Shown: positions 20,496 through 28,824 of the stretch, one piece after another
Position numbering within the stretch: position 1 is the first letter of the stretch
Layout: each line of letters begins with the position of its first letter
Origin: an uncultured Clostridia bacterium
GTDB taxonomy: Bacteria; Bacillota; Clostridia; Oscillospirales; Feifaniaceae
Reading direction: 5' to 3'
Assembly (NCBI GenBank): GCA_904420075.1
Contig: CAJFTX010000092.1
Coordinates: 1-40,807, forward strand
Length of the DNA: 40,807 nt
Notes under the pieces: model-generated
Seen by the model: only the letters and a program-made list of their open reading frames with translations
What the model was told of the DNA's origin: nothing
Database searches by the model: none
Position numbers and translations under genes: made by a program

Positions 20496-21629
20496 TTATC
20501 TGACGGTTTTTAGAAAAACAGGCGAGCTGATGAGCTCAAGATTTCCGGGACGCGGCGTGGGGGAGGAGAGCGCAAACAGTGCGCACGCTCGAAGCTCCGC
20601 CTCGAAACATTCTCCCGAGCCGAGGAGCACGGCGGGTTTGGTGACCACCTCCGCCGGAGTGAGCCGAAGCAGCTCCGCTCCGCGCCCGTTGAGCGCGAGC
20701 ACCCGGAGATAAGGAGGGGATTCCCGCTGGAGCGATTCGGTGATACCGAGCGCGGCACAGAGCGCGATGCGGCGGATGCGCGCCTCGGAGTAGCGTTTTG
20801 TCTTGACGGAGGCGATCAGCTCTGCGGTGGTCGCACAGGAGGAAAGCGCGCGGACAAAGCGATACTCGAGCCCCTCCGAAATCCCGGGGGCACGGGAGAA
20901 ATCCGCTGTGCGCAGCAGTGCGAGCAGCGCCCGGTCCGCCTGTGCGAGCGTGCAGGGGGCAAAACCCGCCCCGATATCCTCAGCGAGAGAAGCAGGAGCG
21001 GGGAGATGAGTACATACCGTAGAAAAACCGCTCTCCAAAATTTGTGAGCGGCACCGCTTGGCGGAGGGGAGCTCGCAGAGCTCCTCCGCGTCGTGTGCAG
21101 CCCCCTGCCGCTGCACCGTAAAAGGACGGATGGGAGAGTGCAGCTCTTCGAGCGCGCGTAAATATTCAATTCCCAGAATGTTGTTCGGTGTGAGCGCTGC
21201 GCCTGCGGCTCCGGCAAGCGCCTGTGGATAGGAGAGTCCACGGCGGAGACCCGCTTTAATTTGAGAGGAGTTTTCGCGCAGATGATTGAGTATCTCATAG
21301 AGCGGGCTGAGCTCTCCGCTCTCGGAGCCGAAGCTCAAGGTGCTCACCACTCCGAACCGGTCGAGCAGCGTGACCGCGGCGCGGGCGAACCGCTCTGCGC
21401 AGGCGAGTGAATAGACTGCGGGAAGCTCGAGCACCAGATCTACGCCTCCCTCGACCGCGGCGCGCGCCCTGCTCCACTTGGAAAAGAGGGCGAAATCCCC
21501 TCGCTGGACAAAGTTGCCGCTCATCACGGCGACAATATGGGTTGCTCCTGCCTCTCTGGTCTTTCGAATATGGTACAGATGGCCGCGGTGAAAGGGGTTG
21601 TACTCCGCGACAATACCGGCGACTTGCAT
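20496..21629 (-). CDS. tmcAL: tRNA(Met) cytidine acetate ligase TmcAL
   Basis: 377 residues. The N-terminus MQVAGIVAEYNPFHRGHLYHI has the H-x-G-H nucleotidyltransferase motif, followed by VAVMSGNFVQRGDFA and LELPAVYSLACAERFA, both hallmarks of the YlbM/TmcAL family. The enzyme uses ATP and acetate to form N4-acetylcytidine at the wobble position of elongator tRNA(Met). ATG 21629 is chosen from homology and an AAAGGAGG site; an upstream ATG would place that site inside the gene. It is divergent from ackA. The C-terminal part is less conserved, as usual. Confidence 0.92.
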   Translation of the reverse strand: MQVAGIVAEYNPFHRGHLYHIRKTREAGATHIVAVMSGNFVQRGDFALFSKWSRARAAVEGGVDLVLELPAVYSLACAERFARAAVTLLDRFGVVSTLSFGSESGELSPLYEILNHLRENSSQIKAGLRRGLSYPQALAGAAGAALTPNNILGIEYLRALEELHSPIRPFTVQRQGAAHDAEELCELPSAKRCRSQILESGFSTVCTHLPAPASLAEDIGAGFAPCTLAQADRALLALLRTADFSRAPGISEGLEYRFVRALSSCATTAELIASVKTKRYSEARIRRIALCAALGITESLQRESPPYLRVLALNGRGAELLRLTPAEVVTKPAVLLGSGECFEAELRACALFALSSPTPRPGNLELISSPVFLKTVR

Positions 21630-21679
21630 CCGCGCGCCACCTCCTTTGTGCAATTCTGTGAAAAAGTGTGAGATTGACC

Positions 21680-21707
21680 TTGTAAATTTTCCAAAATCCT
21701 ATATAAT
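21680..21707 (+). promoter_or_regulatory. Probable ackA promoter
   Basis: TTGTAA (21680-21685), 16-base spacer, TATAAT (21702-21707), about 40 bases before the ackA start. A TTGACC six bases further upstream is too distant (22 bases) to serve. Confidence 0.5.
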
Positions 21708-21748
21708 ATCTTACAGGATATAAATCGTTTTGAAAAGAGGAAAGATAA

Positions 21749-22942
21749 GTGAAGATTCTTGTTATCAACGCCGGCAGCTCCTCCCTCAAGTATCAGCTGA
21801 TCGATATGGAGACCACTACCGCTCTTGCGAAGGGCAACTGTGACCGGATCGGACTTGACGGAGTATTTAAACACAAGACAGACCGCGCCGACATCAAGAA
21901 GGAAGTTCCAATGAAAACCCATGCGGATGCGATCAAGACGGTGATCGGCGCTTTGACTGATCCGGAGATCGGCTGCATCAGCGATCTCTCGGAGATCAAA
22001 GCGATTGGCCACCGGATCGTCTCCGGCGGCGATATTTTCAATCAGTCGGTACTGGTGACGGAAGAGGTCATCGAGGGGATTGACAAGTGCTGCGAGCTCG
22101 CACCGCTGCATAATCCCGCGCATCTGATCGGGATTCGTGCCTGCATTGAGGTGATGGGCGACGTGCCGCAGGTCGTGGTGTTTGACACCGCGTTCCACTC
22201 GACCATGCCCCCGAAGGCGTATATGTATGCGTTGCCCTACAAGTACTACGAGCAGTACAAGGTACGCCGGTACGGCGCGCACGGCACCTCGCACAAGTAT
22301 GTGTCGCTCCGTGCGGCGGCGATGCTCGGCAAGAGACCGGAGGAGCTCAAGATTGTGACCTGCCATCTCGGAAACGGCTCTTCGATCTCGGCGGTGGACA
22401 GGGGCGTCTGCATCGACACCTCGATGGGCTTTACTCCGCTTGCGGGTCTTATGATGGGTACGCGCTGCGGCGATATCGACCCGGCAGTGGTGACCTATCT
22501 GATGGAGAAGGAAAATATTCCGCCGAAGGAGTTCAACCGGATTATGAATAAGGAGTCCGGTATTCTCGCGATTTCCGGTGTGTCGAGCGACTTCCGTGAC
22601 ATCGACAATGCGATTGAAGAGGGAAATCCGCGCGCTAAGATTGCGCTTGATATGTTTGAGTACCAGGTGACCAAATTTATTGGCGCCTATGCTGCGGCGA
22701 TGGGCGGCCTGGACGCAATTGTGTTTACGGCGGGCGTCGGAGAGAACAATCCCGATCTGCGTGTGCGCTGCTGTGCGCCGCTTAAGTTTATGGGGGTTGA
22801 GATGGATGAGGAGAAGAACCGTGTGCGCGGCGAGGAGCGCATCGTGTCCTCTGAGAACTCGAAGATAAAGGTGCTGGTAGTACCGACCAACGAGGAGCTG
22901 ATGATCGCGGCGGATACCGAGGCGATCGTCTCGGCGCTGTAA
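21749..22942 (+). CDS. ackA: Acetate kinase
   Basis: 397 residues, the family length. Begins (GTG start after AAGAGGAAAG) with MKILVINAGSSSLKYQLID, the acetokinase signature 1 with catalytic Asn7. It also has FDTAFHSTMP (catalytic Asp, about residues 146-155), HGTSHKYV (about 178-185), HLGNGSSISA (about 206-215) and GVGENNPDLRVR (about 328-339). It converts acetyl phosphate plus ADP to acetate plus ATP, the main substrate-level ATP step of acetogenic fermentation. Phosphotransacetylase is not next to it. It forms a single-gene unit with its own promoter and terminator. Confidence 0.98.
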   Translation: MKILVINAGSSSLKYQLIDMETTTALAKGNCDRIGLDGVFKHKTDRADIKKEVPMKTHADAIKTVIGALTDPEIGCISDLSEIKAIGHRIVSGGDIFNQSVLVTEEVIEGIDKCCELAPLHNPAHLIGIRACIEVMGDVPQVVVFDTAFHSTMPPKAYMYALPYKYYEQYKVRRYGAHGTSHKYVSLRAAAMLGKRPEELKIVTCHLGNGSSISAVDRGVCIDTSMGFTPLAGLMMGTRCGDIDPAVVTYLMEKENIPPKEFNRIMNKESGILAISGVSSDFRDIDNAIEEGNPRAKIALDMFEYQVTKFIGAYAAAMGGLDAIVFTAGVGENNPDLRVRCCAPLKFMGVEMDEEKNRVRGEERIVSSENSKIKVLVVPTNEELMIAADTEAIVSAL

Positions 22943-22953
22943 AGGGAAAAATG

Positions 22954-22996
22954 AAAATCCGGCGGGGGACATTGACCCGGCCGGATTTTTTGTTTT
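22954..22996 (+). terminator. Intrinsic terminator after ackA
   Basis: AAAATCCGGC and its complement GCCGGATTTTTT enclose a GC-containing loop with GGG/CCC pairing; T-run TTTTTTGTTTT follows. Confidence 0.85.
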
Positions 22997-23141
22997 GACA
23001 TGGAAAGATGGCGGATGTTGGACTACCGAGGGGAGACGAAAAAAACGGAAAATATATGATAGTTACTTTAGAAAATCCTTAGAAATATCAGCTATCATCA
23101 AAAGTGAAAAACGGGCGACGCCCGAAAAAGGAGTGCTTTTG

Positions 23142-24014
23142 ATGAGTAACTGTGTGACGGCCCGCCCGAAGGGGATTACGGGTACCGGACTGAAGGTGTT
23201 TGCAGCAGTATGTATGCTGTGTGATCACATCCACTATTTCTTCGGCTACACCGGATGGATTCCGGAGTGGTTCAGTATGGTGGGAAGGCTTGCGGCGCCG
23301 ATCTTTTTGTTCTGCCTGGTGGAGGGCTTCTGCCACACCCATGACAGGCGCCGCTACTTTCTAAAAATTTTAGGCATTGCAGTGCCGATGGGACTGCTGC
23401 TCTTCTTTATGAGATATGCGGGCTTTCTCGTGCGGCCGGACGGATTTTATCCCCAGAATTCGATGATGTCCACTTTTGTGCTGCTGCTCGGATTTTTTCA
23501 GGCGCTGAGTATGCTCGGGAGCCGTAACCCGAAACGGATGCTCGCGGGCGGTGCGCTGCTTCTCTTTTTCTTGAGTTGGCCGTTTCTCGCAAGCTGGTGT
23601 ACGGTGCGTTTCCCTGCAAGCGCGACAATACTGGGGGTTCTCGGCTATACCGTTCTGCCGATGGTCAATCTCACAGGGGACCTGGGACTACCGCTTCTGA
23701 TCACGGGAATTGCGCTCTACCTGACGCGGAAGCACCGCGTCGTCCAGGCGATTACGCTTGCGCTCTGTTACTTTGGATGGTATTTTGTGCTGATCTATCT
23801 CCAGGTGAGGGGACTGCCGGGCTTCTCGTTTGTGCAGATGTTTACTACCTATTATGAATGGATTGGCGGTGTGCTCGCGGCGCCACTTCTACTGTGGTAT
23901 AATGGAGAGCGGGGAGCGGGATACGGCAAGTTTTTCTATCTCTTTTATCCAGCTCATATCTATGGACTATATGCCCTGTCCTGGCTGCTGATGCCGGTGC
24001 TGAGACTGAACTAG
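23142..24014 (+). CDS. TraX-family integral membrane protein
   Basis: 290-residue membrane protein with about eight hydrophobic helices. The region GLKVFAAVCMLCDHIHYFF followed by RLAAPIFLFCLVEGFCHT (about residues 14-75) is the conserved TraX core (K-x-x-A...DH...R-x-A-x-P-x-F). TraX acetylates F pilin in E. coli, but chromosomal clostridial members have no pilin and their substrate is unknown; the fold resembles membrane acyltransferases. ATG 23142 has AAAGGAG upstream; the longer reading from 22995 runs through a terminator and lacks a ribosome site. A small CGGGC-GAC-GCCCG hairpin precedes the ribosome site. It ends just before the response-regulator gene. Confidence 0.88.
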   Translation: MSNCVTARPKGITGTGLKVFAAVCMLCDHIHYFFGYTGWIPEWFSMVGRLAAPIFLFCLVEGFCHTHDRRRYFLKILGIAVPMGLLLFFMRYAGFLVRPDGFYPQNSMMSTFVLLLGFFQALSMLGSRNPKRMLAGGALLLFFLSWPFLASWCTVRFPASATILGVLGYTVLPMVNLTGDLGLPLLITGIALYLTRKHRVVQAITLALCYFGWYFVLIYLQVRGLPGFSFVQMFTTYYEWIGGVLAAPLLLWYNGERGAGYGKFFYLFYPAHIYGLYALSWLLMPVLRLN

Positions 24015-24025
24015 GAGGGAGTTTT

Positions 24026-24697
24026 GTGGCCAATATTCTGGTGGTGGACGATGACGCCGACCTGCGCGAACTGCTCCGGACAGCGCTTGCGCGGGACGGG
24101 CATCTTGTGACGCTACTCCCCTCCGGGAACGATGTTACAGAGGCACACTGCCGCTGGGCGGACTGCATCTTGCTCGATGTGATGATGCCGGAGGAGGACG
24201 GCTTTTCCACCTGTGCGCGGATTCGAGAGACGGCGAACTGCCCCATTCTGTTTCTCACCGCCAAGACGGAGGAGGCGGACGTGATCCGCGGGCTGGGGCT
24301 CGGCGGCGACGACTATCTTTTAAAGCCGTTCCGGCTCGCGGAGCTGCGGGCGAGACTGACCGCGCATCTCAGGCGACAGCGCCGGGTGCCGCAGAACCGT
24401 ATCCGCCGGGGAGGGCTGGACTTTGACCTGAGAGAAAAGGCGATCTATTGGAACGGGACGGCCCTCAAATTCACAAGGGGCGAGTACGCGATCTGTGAAT
24501 ATCTCGCGATTCATATGGGGCAGACCTTCTCCAAAGAGCAGATCTATGAGGCGGTGTTTGGCTTTGAGAGCGAGGCGGACGCCTCCGCAATCACTGAGCA
24601 CGTGAAAAATATTCGGGCGAAGCTGAGACCGGCGGGAGCGGCGCCGATCGAGACGGTATGGGGAGTGGGATACAAGTGGAAAAACGACGCGCAGTGA
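24026..24697 (+). CDS. OmpR/PhoB-family response regulator
   Basis: 223 residues from GTG 24026, preceded by AGGAGGGA. Receiver domain: acidic pocket VDDDAD (about residues 7-12), phospho-acceptor Asp51 in LLDVMMPEEDG, Thr in LFLTAKTEEAD, and Lys in YLLKPF (about 98-103). The C-terminal winged helix ends VWGVGYKW, the OmpR-type signature. It pairs with the overlapping histidine kinase. The 11-base gap from the TraX-like gene suggests that all three are co-transcribed; TraX or a surface trait may be in its regulon, but that is inference. Confidence 0.95.
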   Translation: MANILVVDDDADLRELLRTALARDGHLVTLLPSGNDVTEAHCRWADCILLDVMMPEEDGFSTCARIRETANCPILFLTAKTEEADVIRGLGLGGDDYLLKPFRLAELRARLTAHLRRQRRVPQNRIRRGGLDFDLREKAIYWNGTALKFTRGEYAICEYLAIHMGQTFSKEQIYEAVFGFESEADASAITEHVKNIRAKLRPAGAAPIETVWGVGYKWKNDAQ

Positions 24698-26031
24698 GAC
24701 TGAGCGGCCTTTTCTGGCGCTATCTGCTCAGTACCGCTGCCATTGTGGCGCTGATCTGCCTTGTGTGGCTCTTTCTGATTCGAATTCTGATCAATATGGG
24801 GGTGATATTACCCGCAAATACCGGGGCAAATCATCTGGAGGAGACTGCGGCAGCTCTGCGTGTTCAGGAGCGGTTTGAGCCGCAGGAGATCCCTTTCTAT
24901 TACCGCTGGGCGCTGTTGGAAGCGGACGGTACAGTGCTGGAGAGCAATATGGAACGCCGTGAGATTGAAAGACTCGGAGAGCGGAGCACGCGCAAATTTT
25001 TTTATCCTCAGTATGACCGGATGGTGGAGCTGGGGGAGGGACGGCGCTGCCTGCTGCGGTATGACTATGCGGTCTACTATGCCGATCCTGAGCTCCAGAA
25101 AGCACTGCCGGATTTTCAGATCACCTATCTTGGGATTCTGCTTCTTTTACTCTTACTGGTAGCATTTTTGCAGACCAGACGGTATGTCCGCCTACTTCGG
25201 CGGGATGCGGAGACGATTGTGCTCGCCTGTGATGCGGTGCGGCGCGGGGCGCTCCATGAGGTGCCCGGCCAGGCGAAGGTGCGCGAACTTCAGACGGCGC
25301 TTCACACGATTGATGTTCTGCGGCAGGAACTCGCGACCTCACTCAAGAGGCAGTGGGCGGCGGAGCAGGAGCGGAGCGAGGCGCTTGCGGCTCTGGCCCA
25401 CGATCTGCGCACACCGCTCACAGTGATTGGCGGAAATGCGGAGCTGCTGTGCGAGGACCATCTCTCGGAGGAGCAGCGCAAGAGCGCGGAGGCCATTCTG
25501 CGCAGCGCTCGGCATGCGGAGGAATACCTGTACCGGCTGCGCAGGCTCACCGCGGGAGAGCTCCTCCAAAAGACGGGTGAACCGGTGCCGCTTGCACGGC
25601 TGGTAGAGGAGTGCGCTGCGCGGGGACGTGATCTGTGTGCCGCGGAAGGAATCGAATTTGTGGACCGGTCCGAGCAACTGCCTGAGCTGTTGTGCCCGGC
25701 CTGCGGAGACGAGTTGATACGTGCGGTGGAGAACCTGATTGGAAACGCGGTGCGCTATACGCCGAGCGGCAAAACGGTGACCTTTGCGGCGCAGCTGCAG
25801 GAGGAGCGGCTGATATTCGGTGTGTGGGACAGCGGTCCGGGCTTTTCAGCGGAGGCGCTCGCGCGGGCGGGACATGGATTTTATACCGAGGATGACAGCC
25901 GACCCCAGGAGGGACATATGGGGATGGGGCTCTATTTTGCGTCGAGTGTTTCGAGACGGTGTGGAGGCGGGCTGAAACTGGAGAACACTGCCGCCGGAGG
26001 GCATGCGGAAATCTGGCTGCCGGTCAAATAG
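24676..26031 (+). CDS. Two-component sensor histidine kinase
   Basis: About 451 residues. Two transmembrane helices (about residues 13-37 and 152-170) enclose a ~115-residue extracellular domain. A HAMP-like stretch and HisKA domain follow, with the H-box ALAHDLRTPLTVIGG (His242). The GHKL ATPase shows N-box LIRAVENLIGNAVRYTP, G1 VWDSGPGF, and G2 GHMGMGLYFA. GTG 24676 has GGGAG upstream; ATG 24658 and GTG 24694 are alternatives, and all overlap the response-regulator gene. No known sensor fold is recognised in the extracellular part, so the signal is unknown. A terminator follows directly. Confidence 0.93.
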   Translation: MEKRRAVRLSGLFWRYLLSTAAIVALICLVWLFLIRILINMGVILPANTGANHLEETAAALRVQERFEPQEIPFYYRWALLEADGTVLESNMERREIERLGERSTRKFFYPQYDRMVELGEGRRCLLRYDYAVYYADPELQKALPDFQITYLGILLLLLLLVAFLQTRRYVRLLRRDAETIVLACDAVRRGALHEVPGQAKVRELQTALHTIDVLRQELATSLKRQWAAEQERSEALAALAHDLRTPLTVIGGNAELLCEDHLSEEQRKSAEAILRSARHAEEYLYRLRRLTAGELLQKTGEPVPLARLVEECAARGRDLCAAEGIEFVDRSEQLPELLCPACGDELIRAVENLIGNAVRYTPSGKTVTFAAQLQEERLIFGVWDSGPGFSAEALARAGHGFYTEDDSRPQEGHMGMGLYFASSVSRRCGGGLKLENTAAGGHAEIWLPVK

Positions 26032-26063
26032 AAATCCCGCGGGAATTCCCGCGGGATTTTTTT
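26032..26063. terminator. Bidirectional intrinsic terminator
   Basis: AAATCCCGCGGGAA/TTCCCGCGGGATTT perfect palindrome flanked by A's and T's; it serves both the kinase (+) and the Dabb gene (-). Confidence 0.9.
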
Positions 26064-26352
26064 AGATCTCGTAGTCGACGGCGTAGGAGAGCTCCTTTGC
26101 CTGTGCGATATAACTTTTTACCACGTCACAGTGATAGGGGTCGCGCTGGTATTCCTCCAGAGCGGCTGGACTATCGAGCGTGACAAAAAGACAGATGTCA
26201 AACGACCGCTCCGAGTGCAGAAAGTCGGTTCCCACTTCGATGGCGCGGACTGTGGGGACTTTGTGCTCCATGGAGAGCAACAACTGCCGCACCTTTTCGC
26301 AGTGTTCAGGGCTGTTTTCTTTGAGCTTAATCAGTAGAACATGTCGGATCAT
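26062..26352 (-). CDS. Dabb-family (stress-responsive alpha/beta-barrel) protein
   Basis: 96 residues, MIRHVLLIKLKENSPEH... with the Dabb pattern. There is an N-terminal H-V-x-x-I-K strand, VPTVRAIEVGTDF in the middle, then FDICLFVTLDSPAALEEYQRDPYH and a closing VVKSYI helix. Dabb domains form small ferredoxin-like dimers; some bind or cyclise small molecules, but most, like this one, have no known function. The second of two ATGs (26352) is preferred because AAAGGAG lies 7 bases upstream; the first ATG is one base from that site. It is convergent with the kinase and divergent from spoIIID. Confidence 0.9.
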   Translation of the reverse strand: MIRHVLLIKLKENSPEHCEKVRQLLLSMEHKVPTVRAIEVGTDFLHSERSFDICLFVTLDSPAALEEYQRDPYHCDVVKSYIAQAKELSYAVDYEI

Positions 26353-26367
26353 TTTCATTCTCCTTTT

Positions 26368-26396
26368 TCATATAATGACACCCTCACGCATAGGAT
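26368..26396 (+). promoter_or_regulatory. Candidate sigma-E promoter of spoIIID
   Basis: TCATATA, 14-base spacer, CATAGGAT. It resembles the Bacillus sigma-E consensus GHATATT-N14-CATACAHT at 5 of 7 and 6 of 8 positions with exact spacing, 35 bases before the spoIIID start. In Bacillus subtilis spoIIID is a sigma-E gene. Confidence 0.55.
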
Positions 26397-26430
26397 GGGA
26401 ACAAGCATGATGAAAAAGAGGGTGTTATGA

Positions 26431-26682
26431 TTGAAAGGTCTTCCGGAAGAGCGTGCAATTATGCTGGGCGAATATATCGCAGAGACACACGAGACGGTCC
26501 GCCAGGCGGCAAAACACTTCTGCGTCAGCAAATCGACCGTACATAAGGATGTGACCGAGCGGCTCCAGCATATCAATCGCCAGCTGTACAGTGAAGTAAA
26601 ATGCGTACTGGAGAAGAACAAAGCGGAGCGCCATCTGCGCGGCGGACTCGCCACCAGAGAAAAATATAAGAAATTAAAATAG
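26431..26682 (+). CDS. spoIIID: Sporulation transcription factor SpoIIID
   Basis: 83-residue DNA-binding protein. It matches SpoIIID throughout: ERAIMLGEYIAETHETVRQAAKHF, then the helix-turn-helix VSKSTVHKDVTERL, and near the end the basic stretch RHLRGGLATREKYKK that touches DNA in the family. SpoIIID acts in the mother cell, turning sigma-E genes on or off during spore formation. The start is a TTG at 26431 behind AGAGGGTG; the nearby ATG 26427 is out of frame. Its presence, with a sigma-E-like promoter, argues that the organism sporulates or recently did. Confidence 0.95.
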   Translation: MKGLPEERAIMLGEYIAETHETVRQAAKHFCVSKSTVHKDVTERLQHINRQLYSEVKCVLEKNKAERHLRGGLATREKYKKLK

Positions 26683-26752
26683 AGATTTTCTAACATAGAG
26701 GCAGTGCTGCAACCCGCCGCTCTCACCTTCGACGCGGGACGGCCCTGCAAAC

Positions 26753-27193
26753 TCACCTTGAGGCTGTGGAGGGGTCCACAGCCTCTTCTACGCTTATATA
26801 CTGCTGCAGCCGGTCGACCGCGAGTGAAATCAGTGCGCCGAGCGATAGTTCGGACAGCCCCACAAGCTCCATGCACCCCTTCTGATAAGGAAGATAGATC
26901 TTGTGAGCGCCGGAGAGACAGAGCGCCTCGCTCATCGCGGGAGAGATCTCCCCTAAAATGGAGTAGGGCATTGCAGCTCCGAGCGGGGCGATGATGACAT
27001 CAGAGGTTTTGCAGGCGAAGATGACGGCGCTCTCGCCTGTTGCTCCAAAGTCGGCTCCGGCCGAGAGCATCGCCGCCGTCGCGGCTGAGTTTGTCCCGAC
27101 GGCATAGAGTACGCAGGGGAGCGTCTCTTTGATCTTTTTTACAAGTGCGCGGCCGAGCCCGCCGCCCTGCCCGTCTAGAATTGTAATCTTCAT
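26753..27193 (-). CDS. DUF3842 family protein
   Basis: 146 residues, beginning MKITILDGQGGGLGRALVKKI, a Rossmann-like first strand and glycine loop. Conserved-looking elements follow: AVGTNSAATAAMLSAGAD, GESAVIFAC, PLGAAMPYSILGEISP, HKIYLPYQKG. This pattern matches the DUF3842 family of anaerobic Firmicutes; function unknown, though the fold suggests a nucleotide-binding protein. ATG 27193 follows AGAGAGGTAAAG. The last codons overlap a strong hairpin at 26760-26785 (GAGGCTGTGGA/TCCACAGCCTC), so the C-terminal tail is likely shaped by RNA structure rather than protein selection. Confidence 0.85.
   Translation of the reverse strand: MKITILDGQGGGLGRALVKKIKETLPCVLYAVGTNSAATAAMLSAGADFGATGESAVIFACKTSDVIIAPLGAAMPYSILGEISPAMSEALCLSGAHKIYLPYQKGCMELVGLSELSLGALISLAVDRLQQYISVEEAVDPSTASR
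26760..26785. terminator. Strong hairpin between spoIIID and DUF3842, possible terminator
   Basis: GAGGCTGTGGA and TCCACAGCCTC form a perfect 11-bp stem with a GGGG loop. It has no proper T-run on either strand, and it lies in the last codons of the DUF3842 gene. The position between convergent genes suits termination of spoIIID. Confidence 0.4.
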
Positions 27194-27227
27194 CGCTTTA
27201 CCTCTCTGTGGATAACAGTTCTGTCTC

Positions 27228-27256
27228 ATTATAGCAAGTTCTGAAGAGAGAGACAA
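27228..27256 (-). promoter_or_regulatory. Promoter of the DUF3842 gene
   Basis: On the minus strand TTGTCT, 17-base spacer, TATAAT; -10 about 35 bases before the ATG. Confidence 0.7.
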
Positions 27257-27314
27257 GTTTGCAGGATCGAAATAGAAAAATTGCATAAACTTGTCCATAA
27301 AACGCTTTTTGCTG

Positions 27315-27343
27315 TTGTAAAACCAGAGGGAATTATATATAAT
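27315..27343 (+). promoter_or_regulatory. Promoter of the asnA-lar operon
   Basis: TTGTAA (27315-27320), 17-base spacer, TATAAT (27338-27343). No terminator is seen until 33746, so it could drive seven genes. Confidence 0.65.
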
Positions 27344-27381
27344 GTTGCTAATATGCGATTTGAGACGGAGGGATTGGAAGC

Positions 27382-28395
27382 ATGGGAGTTCGAGAGCTGA
27401 TTTTGCCCGAGCACTATGAGCCGAAGTACGACATCCGAGAGACGGAGCAGGCGATCAAGCTGGTCAAGGATACATTTGAGAAACAGCTCGCGCGAAATCT
27501 CAATCTGGAGCGGGTGTCGGCGCCGCTGTTTGTCCGCCCGGAGAGCGGCCTCAATGACGACCTAAACGGCGTGGAACGTCCGGTCGCCTTTGATCTGCTG
27601 GAGAGCGGTTACAATGTGCAGATCGTACATTCGCTTGCGAAGTGGAAACGGCTTGCGCTCTCCTCCTATGGGTTTGCTCCGGGCAGCGGACTCTATACCG
27701 ATATGAATGCCATTCGGCGGGACGAGTCTCTTGACAATCTGCACTCGATCTATGTCGACCAGTGGGATTGGGAGAAAGTGATCACCCGCGGTGAGCGCAA
27801 CAGAGAGACCCTTCAAAAGACAGTGGAACAGATTTACGCTGCGCTGCGGGAGACTGAGCGCGTCCTCTGTGAGAGCTTTCCAAAGCTCGTTCCGTTTTTG
27901 CCGGAGCGGGTGACCTTCCTTGAAACGGAGGAGCTACTCTCGCGCTATCCCGGCTGCACGCCGAAAGAGAGGGAAAACCAGGCGGCGAAGGAATACGGCG
28001 TGGTATTCCTACAGGGAATTGGCGCGCCGCTCTCGGACGGCGCGCCGCATGACGGGCGCGCTCCGGACTACGACGACTGGGGGCTCAACGGTGATCTGCT
28101 CATCTGGAACCCGGTGTTGGAGATCGCCTTTGAGGTCTCCTCGATGGGAATCCGGGTGGACGAGAAGAGCCTCGCATCCCAGCTTGCGTCTGCACACTGC
28201 GAGGATCGGGCGAGAATGCCGTTCCACCGGGCGCTGCTCGCGGGGGAACTCCCGCTCACCATCGGTGGCGGAATCGGTCAGTCGAGAATCTGCATGCTGT
28301 TGCTGCAGCGGGCGCATATCGGCGAGGTGCAGGCGAGCATCTGGAGCGACGAGATGGTAACCGTCTGCCGTGAGCACGGAATCACGCTGCTGTAA
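27382..28395 (+). CDS. asnA: Aspartate-ammonia ligase (asparagine synthetase A)
   Basis: 337 residues. It makes asparagine from aspartate, ammonia and ATP. AsnA has the class II aminoacyl-tRNA-synthetase fold. Visible are VSAPLFVRPESGLNDDLNG (about residues 45-63), FDLL followed by VQIVHSLAKWKR, GLYTDMNAIRRDE (motif-2-like, about 102-114), DQWDWEK, and the closing LTIGGGIGQSRICMLLL (motif-3-like, about 290-306). Length is close to E. coli AsnA (330). ATG 27382 follows CGGAGGG. It is first in a run that also includes AsnRS, so asparagine supply and asparaginyl-tRNA formation are co-expressed. Confidence 0.97.
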   Translation: MGVRELILPEHYEPKYDIRETEQAIKLVKDTFEKQLARNLNLERVSAPLFVRPESGLNDDLNGVERPVAFDLLESGYNVQIVHSLAKWKRLALSSYGFAPGSGLYTDMNAIRRDESLDNLHSIYVDQWDWEKVITRGERNRETLQKTVEQIYAALRETERVLCESFPKLVPFLPERVTFLETEELLSRYPGCTPKERENQAAKEYGVVFLQGIGAPLSDGAPHDGRAPDYDDWGLNGDLLIWNPVLEIAFEVSSMGIRVDEKSLASQLASAHCEDRARMPFHRALLAGELPLTIGGGIGQSRICMLLLQRAHIGEVQASIWSDEMVTVCREHGITLL

Positions 28396-28407
28396 GGGGG
28401 CTGGCGA

Positions 28408-28821
28408 ATGAAGTCGCGGGCTGAAAAAGCGGTGGAAAATCACAGATGCGGATATAACTGTGCGCAGAGTGTGGCGTGCGCCTACGCGGACCTTGTGGGG
28501 GAGACGGAGGAACAGCTCTACCGGGTGACCGAGGGGTTCGGCAGCGGTATGGGTGGCCTTGCGGGCACCTGCGGCGCAGTGACAGCGGCGGTGCTGCTCG
28601 CCTCACTCTACGCGGGCGAAGGCATCGGCGGAAAAAGTCGGCCGCGGACTGCGCGGCTCGCTCGCACAATTGTGGGTGAATTTCAGAAGAAGAATGGCTC
28701 GGTGATCTGCCGGGAACTCAAGGGTATCGGGGGCGGCCCGGTTCTGCGGGAATGTTCCGGCTGTGTGGCGGACGCGGCGGAGCTTTTGGAAACCTATGTA
28801 TTTGAAGAAGAGGAGCAGTGA
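28408..28821 (+). CDS. C_GCAxxG_C_C family redox-type protein
   Basis: 137 residues with the family's cysteine layout: Cys14 and Cys18 (HRCGYNCAQSV), Cys55 (GTCGAVTAA), Cys101 (ICRELKG), Cys116 and Cys119 (ECSGCV). Glycine-rich GFGSGMGGLAG precedes the third cysteine. Members are common in strict anaerobes and have been proposed to be redox-active or metal-binding; no function is established. Starts 12 bases after asnA with AGGGGG upstream, ends 3 bases before asnS, so it is inserted between the two asparagine genes. No signal peptide, so cytosolic. Confidence 0.9.
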   Translation: MKSRAEKAVENHRCGYNCAQSVACAYADLVGETEEQLYRVTEGFGSGMGGLAGTCGAVTAAVLLASLYAGEGIGGKSRPRTARLARTIVGEFQKKNGSVICRELKGIGGGPVLRECSGCVADAAELLETYVFEEEEQ

Positions 28822-28824
28822 GAG

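Noticed and set aside
21524-22972. 482-codon open frame opposite ackA
   Set aside because: Antisense shadow of acetate kinase; composition and lack of motifs rule it out.
23056-23098. ATGATAG/CTATCAT inverted repeat upstream of the TraX-like gene as an operator
   Set aside because: Seven-base arms 29 bases apart in an AT-rich stretch; no convincing promoter nearby, so chance cannot be excluded.
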